Part shown: positions 22,676 to 35,215 of the stretch, one piece after another
How positions within the stretch are numbered: position 1 is the first letter of the stretch
Layout of the letters: every line of letters begins with the position of its first letter
DNA from: Imbricaverruca yamaguchii
Lineage: Eukaryota > Arthropoda > Thecostraca > Neoverrucidae
DNA length: 64,000 bases
Assembly: GCA_034440575.1 (NCBI GenBank)
Contig: JAOTOL010001461.1
Coordinates: 803,501 to 867,500 of the forward strand
Direction of reading: 5' to 3'
Made by a program: the position numbers and the translations under genes
Notes under the pieces: generated by a model
The model's input: only the letters and a program-made list of their open reading frames with translations
What the model was told of the DNA's origin: nothing
The model's database searches: none

Positions 22676-22955
22676 GGCTGTGGTCTGTTTGGGACTGTGC
22701 TCTGGTCTGTGTTGGTCTGTGCCCTGGTCTGTGCTGGACTGTGCTCCGGTCTGTGTGGGACTGTGCCCTGGTCTGTGTTGGACTGTGCTCCGGCCTGTTT
22801 GGGATTGTGCTCTGGCCTCTGTGGGACTGTGCTCTGGTCTGTGTTGGACTGTGCTCCGGTCTGTGTGGGACTCTGGCCTCTGTGGGTCTGTGTTCTGGCC
22901 TCTGTGGGACTGTGTTCTAGCCTCTGTGGGACTGTGCTCCGGTCTGTGGGTGGGC
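22676..22955. repeat. Minisatellite, about 21 bp unit
   Basis: Units CTGTGCTCCGGTCTGTGTGG and CTGTGCTCTGGTCTGTGTTG alternate, giving a higher-order period near 42 bp. It ends in GGTGGGCATGGGTGGGCATGG. Confidence 0.93.
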
Positions 22956-22959
22956 ATGG

Positions 22960-23655
22960 GTGGGCATGGTAAGACACCGCAATCCTCCTTGCATTCAGCA
23001 CGGAGGAATAGAAAGTGTATCCCCGTGCTCCTGGACGACCGCAGTACACCCAAGCCTTCACATCTCTCGTGTTAATCAAGCCTTGCCTTGCACACCTTAA
23101 ATCCAGCGCTAAAGTAGGATACAGAATGACGTCACTGCTAACCTCGAGTTGTGACGCAAGGTGGTGCTCGAGAAGGAGGATGTGCGAGTTCTTCTCGTGC
23201 AACGTTTATGGCTCCAAACTTCCACAAGAAACACTGCAAATTATTTCCCTCTCCCTTGAAGACATCCAGACGTCCGATTCCCGACTTTTACCCGCCATGA
23301 AGCGGGCATAAAATGTCTACTTGAGCTTTAAGTGTCCGAAGCGGAGGTCATTTACGGTGATATGTGACGAAACCTCCAGAGAGCGACTTTTACACTCCCG
23401 GTTTCGCCACAAAAAGTGGACCTAGCGGTTCGGCGATAGGATACAGCGCTTTAGCGTTCTAATTGGCAACTTTAGCACGTGATTTCATGCCGAGACAGCC
23501 GCTTTGTCATATGATGTAGAGCAAGTGAGGTATCATTGGACAGGTCAGCACTACGCAGCACACGCATTGCCGCCAGACCGGTGACGGTTTGGCCCGAGCG
23601 TCGCGTGTTCTCCCCTCGGAGAAGTATTTATTGCCGGTCCGGGGCTGAAGGGTCC
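22960..23655. other. Intronic sequence without recognisable features
   Basis: No gene or transposon recognised in this stretch between two arrays. Confidence 0.4.
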
Positions 23656-23660
23656 CCGGG

Positions 23661-24329
23661 GGCTGGTCGGTACGGACTGCTCTGTCACTGCCATGAAGTG
23701 GCCAGGGACTGGTCGGTACAGACTGCTCGGTCACTGCCATGAAGTGGCCAGGGACTGGTCGGTACGGACTGCTCCGTCTACCGCCATGAAGTGGCCAGGG
23801 ACTGGTCGGTACAGACTGCTCCGTCTACCGCCATGAAGTGGCCAGGGACTGGTCGGTACGGACTTACAAGTGGCCAGACTGGTCGGTACGGACTGCTCGG
23901 TCACTGCCATGAAGTGGCCAGGGACTGGTCGGTACGGACTGCTCTGTCACTGCCATGAAGTGGCCAGGGACTGGTCGGTACAGACTGCTCGGTCACTGCC
24001 ATGAAGTGGCCAGGGACTGGTCGGTACAGACTGCTCAGTCACTGCCATGAAGTGGCCAGGGACTGGTCGGTACAGACTGCTCGGTCACTGCCATGAAGTG
24101 GCCAGGGACTGGTCGGTACAGACTGCTCGGTCACTGCCATGAAGTGGCCAGGGACTGGTCGGTACGGACTGCTCGGTCACTGCCATGAAGTGGCCAGGGA
24201 CTGGTCGGTACGGACTGCTCGGTCACTGCCATGAAGTGGCCAGGGACTGGTCGGTACAGACTGCTCAGTCACTGCCATGAAGTGGCCAGGGACTGGTCGG
24301 TACAGACTGCTCCGTCTACCGCTATGAAG
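23661..24329. repeat. 46-bp minisatellite, about 14-15 units
   Basis: The unit is GGCCAGGGACTGGTCGGTAC, then GGACTGCTCGGTCACTGCCA, then TGAAGT. Units are nearly identical, differing at a few sites (TACGG/TACAG; CTCGGTCACTG/CTCCGTCTACCG). One unit near 23864 is internally deleted. High homogeneity suggests recent expansion or gene conversion. Confidence 0.98.
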
Positions 24330-24579
24330 CTCGCGTGCTGTGGGCGGGAAGTGGTGCCAGCCCTGTGAGGAGTTGTGGCATCGGTGACGGACCAGGCCAT
24401 GCTCGCGGAGCCCACCCTGTGCGACCGTGGCAGAGATTCCAGCAGCTACAGATACTTGTACGCCGCGATGATGTCACTTCTCTGATTAATCCGTCACATC
24501 CGAGGCCGCCCGTCACATAGCTGACACTCATGGTTGACGTTCCAGCCGCCACTGATTGCAGCTCACTTCAGCTCTGACA

Positions 24580-24800
24580 GTGCACGGCTGCAGATGTAGC
24601 AGTCCACGGCTGTAGCAGTCCACGGCTGCAGATGAGCAGTCCACGGCTGCAGATGTAGTGCACGGCTGCAGATGTAGCAGTCCACGGCTGTAGCAGTCCA
24701 CGGCTGCAGCTGTAGTAGTCCACGGCTGCAACTGTAGCAGTCCACGGATGCAGATGCAGCAGTCCGCGGCTGCAGCTGTAGCAGTCCTCGGCTGCGGTTG
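24580..24800. repeat. Minisatellite, about 18-24 bp unit
   Basis: Units read CAGTCCACGGCTGCAGATGT or CAGTCCACGGCTGTAG. The PstI-like CTGCAG recurs. A 292-residue minus frame spanning this and the next array is repeat-driven. Confidence 0.93.
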
Positions 24801-25061
24801 TGATGGCGGTCGGTTGCCGTTGCACTGGAGCGAATCGAGCCGCCTTTAACTCGGCCACGTCGAGATAGCCTTTGTCCGGGCGATGCGCCCGTCTGGTCGG
24901 TAGGCAGGGTACTACCGTCAGATGATGGATGATGATCGTCTGACCGCTCCGTCTTGTCACCTGACGTGGCAAGATGGAGCGGTGCCCTGACTAAAAATGG
25001 GGATGGCGCAGTGACTTGACTAGTGTGAGGCATGGGAGCCGGCGGCACAACCACTTTGCTG

Positions 25062-25425
25062 CCGCGAGGAAGAGGCGGAGGCAGAGGCCAAACTGAGCCG
25101 CGAGGAAGAGGCAGAGGCCGAACTGTGCCGCGAGGAAGAGGCAGAGGCTGAACTGTGCCGCGAGGAAGAGACAGAGGCCAAACTGAGCCTCGAGGAAGAG
25201 GAAGAGGCCGAACTGAGCCGTGAGGAAGAGGCAGAACTGAGCCGTGAGGAAGAGGCAGAGGCCGAACTGTGCCGCGAGGAAGAGACAGAGGCCAAACTGA
25301 GCCTCGAGGAAGAGGAAGAGGCCGAACTGAGCCGTGAGGAAGAGGCAGAACTGAGCCGTGAGGAAGAGGCAGAGGCCGAACTGTGCCGCGAGGCAGAGGC
25401 AAGGGCCGAGTTGTGCCGCGAGGAA
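25062..25425. repeat. 30/24-bp minisatellite, Glu-rich in one + frame
   Basis: Units of 30 bp (CGCGAGGAAGAGGCAGAGGC, then CGAACTGTGC) and 24 bp form a higher-order block of about 114 bp that is present twice. All unit lengths are multiples of three. One + frame reads a charged repeat (CREEEAEAEL) and is open from 25024 to 25470 without an ATG. The minus strand is also open, so coding is unproven. Confidence 0.95.
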
Positions 25426-25474
25426 GAATTTGGCGCGTCAACTGAATTTGACCGCCCTAGCGACATCTGGTGAA

Positions 25475-26980
25475 ATATGCACGTGGTTACCACTGCTAAA
25501 AGGTTTGGACATCGGACATTAGACATCGGACACGCGACCTCACGCGGTCACAACTGCTGAGGTCTAGGCATGGCCACGGGTGCTGGTCTCTGGACATGGC
25601 CACCACTGTTGAATTCTGAACGTCGTCATTACTGTGCTGAGGTCTGGGCATGACCATCACTGCTGAGGTCTACCCGCAGCCGGCGTGACTATGCGCGCCT
25701 GCAAAAGCGCCGACCCTGCGACCAGCGGTGTCGCCGTAGACTAGCCAGTAGTTCTCGTCTATGCTGCCAGCCTGCCATTTTTCCTCCACCTGTTTCCGAA
25801 CGCCTATAGTACACGTCAGTTGCCGTGGGACTTCCGACTGCAGAAGCCAGTTTCATCATGTTCGGTGTTCACTTTTTAGCATCGGGTTTCCACCATTGTT
25901 TTTCTCTCCAAGACTCATGACTGCGGTTGCTTTGCTTAAAACCGAACCAGATGCGAGTCGGACGGTGGTACGATCTCGCACACGCAAGCCGGTTCTATGG
26001 TCAACCGTCCTATTTTTAGCCTAGCCAGAACTTTGCGATAGCATGTAGCTTGCACATTGCACGCCACACTATTACTAAAGTGCATAGTCACTCCTGCTTC
26101 GAGTTCTGAGTGCATTCCGCATTACCACTACATAAGTCAGCACAGGACTGGCTTCTCAGATGCTGGGTGCAACACCGACTCATGCCCTCAAGCTCAGAAG
26201 GCGGAGGGGTACATTTGCGAAGTGTCAGGTCGGATAGCTCGCTTACGGCAATTTTTTGTGTGGCAGTTAAAATGACGATTATCAGAAGTACGCTTTTTCT
26301 TTTGGCGTCGATGTCGAAGGGAGGGCAATATTATGTCAGGATTGTATATGGGTACGATGTAATTTAAACTACGTTTTAGTTACCTTTACTAAGCCTGAAC
26401 CAATGAGGTACCTGTGCGCTAAAACTGTGAATTTAATTTCGTTTTCTCTTGGAAATCGGATAACTGCTCCCAACACCCGCTATTGTATGTTGTGCAATGT
26501 TCCACGTCATAAGTTATGAAATCGTGACTCGCGTTGCCAAATGCGTGCCTATCATATCCATAATTAATTCTGGTAACGGGTGTGTGTGCTTGATGCTGGT
26601 TAACATGATGCGATTCGAAGTGTGACGTGAAGATTGTCCACGTATATCGGGTGGGGAAGGGGCAATGTGGGGAATTTAACGTTCTATGGCTTCCGAAAAA
26701 AAAATAGAAACCTATTGAATATGCTTTGCCTTCAATCGGAAGCTTGGATCGTAAGTCCCATCGTGTCTCAATGACATTTAGCCACCTACATAATTCTGTT
26801 TAAGCTCAGCACTGGTGCAAAGCACAGCATTTCTTCATTTCTTTTTCAAATTTTGCCCCACCCACAGGGTGAGCAGAGGAGAATGACAAAATGGAACAGA
26901 GGACGGGGTGATGTACGGCACTATAGCAAACCATGCCAGGCTCCGTTACCCAGGAATTAACCGTGTATGCAGATCAGGCT
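25475..26980. other. Intronic sequence without recognisable features
   Basis: No tandem array, transposon end or coding similarity found. Composition becomes AT-rich after about 26270. Confidence 0.4.
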
Positions 26981-26984
26981 TTAA

Positions 26985-27222
26985 ATAATGGTTTTTCGTC
27001 AGGTGTGAGATGTGGAATCGAGCACAGTAGGATGTCAAAGTTTGCAATGGAATTAGTGTCATTTAAGATGCTTTTGATGCCTCAGACTGAAGTTCGAGCT
27101 GATGGCGTAGGTTACAAGGAGCAGGATGTCGATACTTCTTGAAGAAGGATGTCGATTGAGCGTTCAGTAAGTGGTATATTCCACCATATTTCACGAATAA
27201 TTTATCACTAATGCAGATCACC
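26985..27222 (-). repeat. Dispersed repeat C, copy 2 (short form)
   Basis: The reverse complement of this interval matches both ends of 7778-8277 but lacks about 250 bp of its middle. See the entry at 7778 for matching blocks. Confidence 0.7.
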
Positions 27223-27224
27223 GC

Positions 27225-27825
27225 CCTGGAATTAGGTTTTCCGGAGAAGGGAAAGTAGCAGGCGAAGAAAATGTTCGGCTGACGTCAAAGCAAGTTGGCA
27301 ATATGATAGGCAAATTGTAGGTAAAAACGCCAGGAGAAAGTGATGTTAACATATTCAACCACCTGCAATCTGTATCTATCGACAGGGCTGTCAACACACA
27401 GGTGCTAGGGATCGTGTTGACAAAGTAACGGTTGCTACAGCTGTACGTTGTGAGGTACGAGCAGAACGGGGTACCCTTTTTTACCGTGCCCTTCACACCC
27501 CTTTGTGACCCAATGGACAAGTTCGGTGAGCTGAGCATACGCCATGCTTGAACGCGACGCCAGATGCAATCACATTTTGCGATATGGGAGAATATGCGAT
27601 ATGAGACGCTTTCAGTGTAATATCAGTCTCAAAGCAAGAGGAAACTCATAAGCCTCCAACCAGAAAATCCATCTAAGCCGGGATGATGCAGGCCCAGAAA
27701 AGTGCTCAAATGCGCTAAGTTCATTTGACAACGGTTGGTCGTTTTGCTGCACAAAACAGACAGCAAACGAGTGAAGTATTAACCCTCCCCTTTAATATTT
27801 GACTTCATATATTTTAGGTCATATC
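27225..27825. other. Intronic sequence without recognisable features
   Basis: AT-rich and without recognisable elements. It could belong to the unmatched 5' part of dispersed repeat A. Confidence 0.35.
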
Positions 27826-27829
27826 CTGA

Positions 27830-28400
27830 CACTCGGGGAGTTCATTTTAGAGATTTAAGAAAACAAATATTTTGAATCAGAAAAGGAAGGCGAAATCGAC
27901 CATGACTGAAAAATTTTGCCCATCCAAAAACCAGTTATTATTTTTTACTCTTGACTTGTCAATTTGCTTTAATTTTTATTTTCCTAATGGGTAGAGCGGA
28001 CCCAAAAACGTTGTTCGAAGTCAACCTGTTCTCGTAGAAATGCTTACTTTAGCCGGAATCTTCTATTTTATCCATAATGAGCAAATATGCAAAACTAATA
28101 AGTAATCAAAAACAGGAAAATCCTCTAGTGCGTTTTGTTCCGTCCCTAAAGATGATCAAACCCCGAAAGTTTCACTAAAATATCTTTATCCGCTATAACG
28201 TGACAATTGGTTGAACTTTTCTGGAGTTGATCTCACTTGACCTTGACTAACCCGTTGACATTACCTCACAATTTTGACATATACCAAATTGATGAGAGAA
28301 AAGATGTGCCAGTTTTCGTCGCGCTGCCGTGCGCCGTTCTTTCACAATCCGCAGAATACCTTAGGGGAGGGGGCGTATATGAACCCCCCGCGATGGCGCG
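27830..28400 (+). repeat. Dispersed repeat A, copy 2
   Basis: Direct partner of 13335-13935, with many small indels. See that entry for the shared blocks. Its GC-rich 3' end (GGCGCGCTGCC-like) is followed by C-runs in both copies. Confidence 0.82.
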
Positions 28401-28758
28401 TGTTAACTCAATGAGTAATTGCAAAACCCAATTTTTCCCGTTGCCCCGTCCCCCCCCGGTCTCCACCTACGTTTCGAATCACGATGTCAAAACGTTTGGG
28501 AAAGCATACAGATTCATTATTCAGCGAGTGCCATGTTTCATACGTTTTTACAAAGAAGTCAATGACTACTCGACCCCTAGTTTCGGTTCTGACAGTAAGG
28601 ATAGTAATTATATTGAAGAATGATAAATAGTAATGCAAACATTATTCGACTGATTAAATTACGATTACGATGAAGACTAATATTAATTATAGATGGATAT
28701 TAATATTAACAGCAATAGCAATATCACATATTAATCATAATGTTATTAATAGACTTTC

Positions 28759-28985
28759 TTCACCAACAGGGTACTAGAACACTGGAACCAGCTGCCAGAA
28801 AACATTGTCAGTAGCAGCACATTGAACGTCTTTAAAAACAGCATAGACAATCATTATAAGAATAGAGGGCTTGCTTTTCAGTATTACAGGGAGGGCTGAT
28901 TGACAGATTTGGTGGGCAAGTGGTTCCGCGTACAGATTGCAACCAAGAAGGGCCCTTGTGGCTCATAGTTGCACTAATCTTTTAT
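28759..28985 (+). mobile_element. 3' end of a CR1-like LINE
   Basis: The + strand reads NRVLEHWNQLPENIVSSS, then TLNVFKNSIDNHYKNRG. This is the terminal segment of CR1/Jockey-group ORF2 proteins, where RV..WN.LP is a hallmark. A short 3' UTR follows and ends in TTTTATGTCTTTATGTC, a tandem-like tail. The 5' part is missing, as in most LINE insertions. Confidence 0.9.
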
Positions 28986-29140
28986 GTCTTTATGTCTAAT
29001 GGTATTAATAATACTAACGACATTAGTAATATTTATGATAAGTCGCGTCACCGACATGTGACCACGAATGCTATTAAATGTCATAGCATGTCTCGAGGAT
29101 AGGTGTGGCCCAGACGTTCTGGTCGCTAATATATATTTTC

Positions 29141-29142
<2 letters not shown>

Positions 29143-29226
<84 letters not shown>
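29143..29226. repeat. (TA)n microsatellite, about 42 units
   Basis: Uninterrupted TA repeat. Such tracts can extrude cruciforms and are mutable. Frames across it are artefacts. Confidence 0.99.
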
Positions 29227-29227
<1 letters not shown>

Positions 29228-29229
29228 CA

Positions 29230-29955
29230 ATAGTACAATTAGCTAAGCCAGAGAAGTGGAGTACACTGATTTCATATTTTATTAAATCATAGTCCTCAAA
29301 TTCAGTTGAAGTATCCTGCATTATTTTCGAATCTTTTAAGTTCAAAGCGTATATTTTGAAAATGCGTAGGGATTGGAAGACATTTAGTTATGTTTTGGTG
29401 GCACTGCTTACCATTTCCTAAGCTCTATCTCTTGAAATTGTTAAAATAAATGGGCAAAATGACGGAATATCTGAGCTGTGGTGATGCAGTGAAGACGCTG
29501 TGTAGTCTGCCACCCACCCGCTGACGACTAGGAAGCCGAATCACCCTGAACTCATAGCTGAAGCGGCGCGTCGGGAAAAATCCACTCACTGGGGCATCGG
29601 GAAAATCCAGGCATTGGGCACCCCTTTTTCTTATGCCCGGTGATCTCGATATTTGTCGGCATCCTTGTTGACAATTCGTTCCTGGACGTGATTCAGTCAA
29701 GGTTGTATCTGACGAGTACCAGTACCGGTGTAAGACGCCTCCAAGGGCGCTTCAAGGGCGCACTAGAGGATAAGTGTCAAAAGTACAGCGTATTAAAGTG
29801 TTCGTGCTGACCAGTCACGGCCTCATGTCATCATGGCGCATAGCCTCTGGTATTTATGCAGCGGCGCACCTGGACACATGTATGCAGAGGTAATGTGATT
29901 TTGGATGCGAACATTCATCGAGGTGCATCACTAAAAGCAGAAATAATGAGAACCG
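29230..29955. other. Intronic sequence without recognisable features
   Basis: No gene or repeat recognised. It leads into the largest minisatellite of the window. Confidence 0.4.
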
Positions 29956-29959
29956 TTTC

Positions 29960-31780
29960 CCTCCCCGAGACAGCCCGGCTGCCGACACACTAGTCAGAGG
30001 CGACACCAGCACACCGTCATCCCTCCTCGTGACGCAGCCCGGCTGCCGACACACTAGTCAGAAGCGTCGCCACCACACCGTCATCCCTCCTCGTGACGCA
30101 GCCCGGCTGCCGGCACACTAGTCAGAGGCGACACCAGCACACCGTCATCCCTCCTCGTGACGCAGCCCGGCTGCCGGCACACTAGTCAGAGGCGACACCA
30201 GCACACCGTCATCCCTCCTCGTGACGCAGCCCGGCTGCCGGCACACTAGTCAGAGGCGACACCAGCACACCGTCATCCCTCCTCGTGACGCAGCCCGGCT
30301 GCCGGCACACTAGTCAGAGGCGACACCAGCACACCGTCATCCCTCCTTTCGTGACGCAGCCCGGCTGCCGGCACACTAGTCAGAGGCGACACCAGCACAC
30401 CGTCATCCCTCCTCGTGACGCAGCCAGGCTGCCGGCACACTAGTCAGAGGCGACACCAGCACACCGTCATCCCTCCTCGTGACGCAGCCCGGCTGCCGGC
30501 ACACTAGTCAGAGGCGACACCAGCACACCGTCATCCCTCCTCGTGACGCAGCCCGGCTGCCGGCACACTAGTCAAGGCGAACCAGAACGTTCTCGGTCAG
30601 AGGCGACACCAGCACACCGTCATCCCTCCTCGTGACGCAGCCCGGCTGCCGGCACACTAGTCAGAGGCGACACCAGCACACCGTCATCCCTCCTCGTGAC
30701 GCAGCCAGGCTGCCGGCACCCTAGTTAGAAGGGAAACCAACCACACCGCACCTCTCGTACGCACCATACGTCACCCCTCCCCGTGACGCAGCCAGGCTGC
30801 CGGCACACTAGTCAGAGGCGACACCAGCACACCGTCATCCCTCCTCGTGACGCAGCCCGGCTGCCGGCACACTAGTCAGAGGCGACACCAGCACACCGTC
30901 ATCCCTCCTCGTGACGCAGCCAGGCTGCCGGCACACTAGTCAGAGGCGACACCAGCACACCGTCATCCTCCTCGTGACGCAGCCCGGCTGCCGGCACACT
31001 AGTCAGAGGCGACACCAGCACACCGTCATCCCTCCTCGTGACGCAGCCCAGGCTGCCGGCACACTAGTCAGAGGCGACACCAGCACACCGTCATCCCTCC
31101 TCGTGACGCAGCCAGGCTGCCGGCACACTAGTCAGAGGCGACACCAGCACACCGTCATCCCTCCTCGTGACGCAGCCAGGCTGCCGGCACACTAGTCAGA
31201 GGCGACACCAGCACACCGTCATCCCTCCTCGTGACGCAGCCCGGCTGCCGGCACACTAGTCAGAGGCGACACCAGCACACCGTCATCCCTCCTCGTGACG
31301 CAGCCCGGCTGCCGGCACACTAGTCAGAGGCGACACCAGCACACCGTCATCCCTCCTCGTGACGCAGCCCCGGCCTGCCGCACACTAGTCAGAGGCGACA
31401 CCAGCACACCGTCACCCCTCCTCGTGACGCAGCCCGGCTGCCGGCACACTAGTCAGAAGGCGACACCAGCACACCGTCATCCCTCCTCGTGACGCCGCAG
31501 CCGCTCCTCACTCGTCAGAGGCGACACCAGCACACCGTCATCCCTCCTCGTGACGCAGCCGCCCGGCACACAATCAGAGGCGACACCAGCACACCGTCAT
31601 CCCTCCTCGTGACGCAGCCCGGCTGCCGGCACACTAGTCAGAGGCGACACCAGCACACCGTCATCCCTCCTCGTGACGCAGCCAGGCTGCCGGCACACTA
31701 GTCAGAGGCGACACCAGCACACCGTCATCCCTCCTCGTGACGCAGCCCGGCTGCCGGCACACTAGTCAGAGGCGACAACA
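29960..31780. repeat. 64-bp minisatellite, about 28 units (largest array)
   Basis: The unit is GTGACGCAGCCCGGCTGCCG, then GCACACTAGTCAGAGGCGAC, then ACCAGCACACCGTCATCCCT and CCTC. Most units are almost identical. Variants carry CCAGG for CCCGG, and a few are scrambled (near 30580, 30720-30780, 31370 and 31490-31570). Scattered 1-bp indels break all frames, so the short ORFs here are not genes. Confidence 0.99.
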
Positions 31781-31944
31781 CCAGAACACGGATACGGGGG
31801 CGGCGAGCGCCTGTTGCGACGCGAAGCCCATCGTCAGAAATTGCAACTTTAAATGATGTATTGCACTTTGGAACGCTGTTGAAAGCTGGCAGCCGAAAAG
31901 CTGCCGCAATCCTCTTTGTTTCAGCAAAGATTTAGCACGCTTCA

Positions 31945-31989
31945 CATGACAAATGTGGTCGATGCGCCCTAAAGCCCTAATAACTAACC
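31945..31989 (+). mobile_element. 45-bp micro-retroposon with 11-bp target-site duplication
   Basis: The insert contains GGTCGATGCGCCCTAAAGCC, then CTAATAACTAAC. AGCACGCTTCA (31934-31944) and AGCACGATTCA (31990-32000) flank it with one mismatch. The 5' half of the family's 57-bp unit is truncated. Confidence 0.78.
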
Positions 31990-32158
31990 AGCACGATTCA
32001 TAGAGGTATAGGGACAAAAATGAAGAAGAAAAAAAATTCATGATACACTGAGCGAGTGAAAGCAAAATAGGTTTCACTGAGTTTCATTTTGTTTTCACTG
32101 AGTGAAAACAAAATTGTAACACGAATCACTGTACCCACGTTATTCCTGTGTGAAAAGC

Positions 32159-32323
32159 GTGACGGTCGGGCCTGTCCGACCTGCCCGTCCAGGTGAGATC
32201 TCGCACCATGTGCATGAGACTCGCTGTCATGGGCTTTCTGGCTTTGTGACGGTCGGGCCGGGAAAACCTGACTGCTCAGGTGAGATCTCGTGCCATATCC
32301 GTGAGACTCGCTCTCATGACCAC
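32159..32323 (+). repeat. Two-unit tandem repeat carrying splice-donor-like CAG|GTGAGAT
   Basis: Two diverged units of about 80-87 bp each contain GTGACGGTCGGGCC, CAGGTGAGATCTCG and GTGAGACTCGCT. No flanking coding similarity was seen, so the donor-like motifs are probably coincidental. Confidence 0.75.
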
Positions 32324-32504
32324 ATTAACACGTGACCGGCGGCTGGATGGTCGGATCTTAGTGGTCGACTGGACTGGCACCCGCTACGTTCCGCCATAGA
32401 ACATGTTCATTGAACAAACAATTCACGTACCTCAAAGGTATTGTGGTGAAAACTGCAAAAAATCAGCATTATGAAGTCGAAATTGAATCGAATAAAATAA
32501 TTGT

Positions 32505-32600
32505 GAGTTTAACACGCGCCCTGGAGGGCTTCGGAAAATTACGCGCACTGGAGGGGGGGGGACGGATTCGGCACCCCCCCCCCCCTAAGATCTCGGCTCC
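32505..32600 (+). repeat. Fragment related to dispersed repeat B
   Basis: GTTTAACACGCGCCCTGGAG, then a G-run/C-run segment, matches the terminal text of repeat B (CCTCCAGGGCGCGTGTTAA) in inverted orientation. The sequence to 32940 contains TGACCTCAGGTCAC-like text but no clear match. Confidence 0.5.
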
Positions 32601-32965
32601 TACTGAGGCTAGAGCGACGAAATTTGCAGGGTGGATGGGCACGATAGTGAATTCTATCGTGTCCAAATGTTATGACCTTAGGTCAATATCTTCAGGGTCA
32701 AATGAGTCATAATAGCAACATTTTCTGGTTTTGCGTGAATTGGCTGATCAGTGTTATGGATCGCTGTGTTTATGTTTAAATGCTCCATAATTGGCATTAA
32801 TGATGTTTTGGACATTACTAATGATGTAATACAGATGCCAGATCCACCATTTGACCTCAGGTCACCTATGTAGGAGAACTTTAGCATGTCACTACCTGCT
32901 CCAGTTACCGGAACCGGGTTGCCCACCCGACTGCTCCGTTAGGCGGTTCGGCACAATCAGCTTCG

Positions 32966-33835
32966 CAAAGAAAGGAGTGAAATACATGAATAAAGTATGA
33001 AACGCTTAGGCTGCAATGCAGACATAGATTCACTGTAAAGTCCATGTAACGTGACATCGATCGCATGAGTCATTTGTTTTTACAACATTCGTTCCAAGTT
33101 TTGTTGTGTTAGCATGTCATGAACTTGATCTGACTTGACCTCGGCGACTTAACATTGCTTTTTAATTATATAGCATGACAAAATGCATCAAACAAGTCGC
33201 TAGTTTTGTCAAGAACAGTTCCATTTTGCCAATATTCGGGAAGCGCATCAACGCCGAGTTTTGTGGTCTGGCACTGCGAATTGGTTTTACTTTAACGGCC
33301 CATAACTTGAAAAGTTATCGGCCGATATTCATTGTTCGTGCTTGAAACAATGCACCGGTCATTTCCAAGTAGGTACGCAAAACATAGCGTATATCGGCGG
33401 GTACAATATGGAGTTATGTACGAAAAATCGGGGAGGTGGGCGGATTTCGCCATCCCCCTCCAGGGCGTGTGCTAGCCTGTCATAAACTTGACCGGACTTG
33501 ACCTCGGTGACCTGACATGACTGCAACAATACAGCATAATAATTTACAACAAACAAGTCGCTAGTTTTGCCAAGAACACTCCTTTTTGCCAATATACTGG
33601 AAGTGCATCACCTCCGATATTTGTGGTCTGGCGCTGAGAAAATATTTTGAATTTAGCGACCCTTAACTAGAAAAATTTTCGGTCGATTTTCATTTTTCTT
33701 ACTTTAAACAACGCGGCGGTTATTTATAAGCAGATACACAAACAATGGCGTATATCGGTCGGTAAAATCTGAAGTTATCTACGAAAAACCGGAGGGGTGG
33801 GCAGATTTGGCCCCCCTCCAGGGCGCGTGTTAAAC
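32966..33835 (+). repeat. Dispersed repeat B, copy 1 (tandem dimer)
   Basis: A unique part (32966-33114) is followed by two related units of about 360 bp (33115-33478 and 33479-33835). Each runs from TGTCATRAACTTGA through CAAACAAGTCGCTAGTTTTG and TTTGTGGTCTGGC to CCCCCTCCAGGGCG. The same arrangement occurs inverted at 63050-64000. Old divergence between the two units, shared by both copies, means the dimer predates dispersal. Confidence 0.9.
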
Positions 33836-33839
33836 ATAG

Positions 33840-34900
33840 CAAAACACGAACTCCAGACTCGAAGCGCTGCATGACAAGAAAAAAACAGTCGTTGAGGCCT
33901 TTGTGGGCCGGGCCGGTTTGGTTGGATCGCTTATATTATTTTTGGGCGTTTACACGCAAAGTACATTCGCTCAGGCTTCACCTTTGCTCGTAGTAACACA
34001 TGAAATGGATTATTCTGAAGCTATGGAAAATCCTGCATCACAAGCGTGAATGTTTCGGACACTATCCACGGAGATAGGATACATACTCTCCTGGTACCTG
34101 CATCGTGTTAGCCGTCTGCCCATGGCATACAGATATCCACTATCCAAGTAGGGTAGAGTGTTCATACTCTCCTGGTGCCTGCATCGTGTAATCTCGCCCT
34201 AAGACCGCCCAAGGCTGAAGTTCATCGTTTATGGAATTTATTTTCAGAATTAATTGAGCTTGACTGTATACACTTGCAAGGCGATGTGCCCCGATGATAG
34301 TTTAATTTCATGTTTGCACCGAAAGATGTTGATATAAAACTGACTTATAGCATAGGCATAACTTCCGTGGCTTCACCAGAGTATTTTCTTTTCTATTCGT
34401 GAATCTGGCTTCACTTTTAGTCAGGACTCCTGTTACTGCTTTAGCTATTAAATGAATGCTAGGTGACCAAGTCATCCATCCGTCTTCTAAGCCGATGCTA
34501 GCGAACCCAGTCGTTCGGCGTTGTTGCCCGCTGCCGCCTCATGGGCATGGCCGAACACTGGGTGGCGTTGTTCTGACATGTCACGTTGCCTTCTGACATG
34601 TCACGTTATGTCTATACGTGCATGGGGGTTGCTTGGCAACAGTTCGCCTCAGCAATGCTTTCCCACTCCACTGGGCCACAAATGACCAGCATGGTTGCTG
34701 CGCCTTAAAGTCCCGAACTCAGCCAGTCGGAGCCGTCCGAGGTGGGAGTGTGTATACGCGCGGTGGTGTTGCGCCCGAGGGTGGGCTCTGCGGCTGACCG
34801 GCCGCCGGTGGCGGACGACACGGGACCCGTCACCCAGTCAGCCCCGACAGACGTCTGTCACGCTGGCGCCCGCGTCGTGGTGACTGACGGATACTGACGT
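33840..34900. other. Intronic sequence; small 27-bp duplication
   Basis: No gene recognised. CATACTCTCCTGGTACCTGC with ATCGTGT occurs at 34083 and again, with one change, at 34163. A degraded SINE-tail-like string (TGCTGCGCCTTAAAGTCCCG) lies near 34696. Confidence 0.45.
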
Positions 34901-34904
34901 CTTA

Positions 34905-35215
34905 CACACGGGTCCGGTCCCGCGCTCGTTCTGTGGAGCCGACACGCCCGCAGACGGACGTTTCCCGCGCCCGCGTCGTGGTCGAAGGACACACGGGTCC
35001 GGTCCCGCGCTCGTTCTGTGGAGCCGACACGCCCGCAGATAGGGTTGGTCTGGGCCCACCCTCCGTGGTTCTGTTGAGCCGACATGCCGGCTGATAGAGG
35101 GGTTTGGTACAGCACTGCGTGGTTCTGTTGAGCCGACACGCCCGCTAATAGGGTGGTCTGGACCCACCCTCCGTGGTTCTGTGGAGCCGACATGCCGGCT
35201 GACATGCAGATCTTG
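34905..35215. repeat. Minisatellite, about 60 bp unit
   Basis: About five units contain GTTCTGTGGAGCCGACACGC, then CCGCAGATAGGG and GTCTGGACCCACCCTCCGTG. Frames on the minus strand are by-products. Confidence 0.9.

Noticed and set aside
24563..25526. 292- and 168-residue minus-strand proteins
   Set aside because: Pro/Leu/Arg- and Ser/Arg-rich repeats generated by adjacent minisatellites, open in several frames and on both strands.
29960..31780. CRISPR-like regular array
   Set aside because: The whole 64-bp unit is repeated with no unique spacers, and the window is animal-like. It is a minisatellite.
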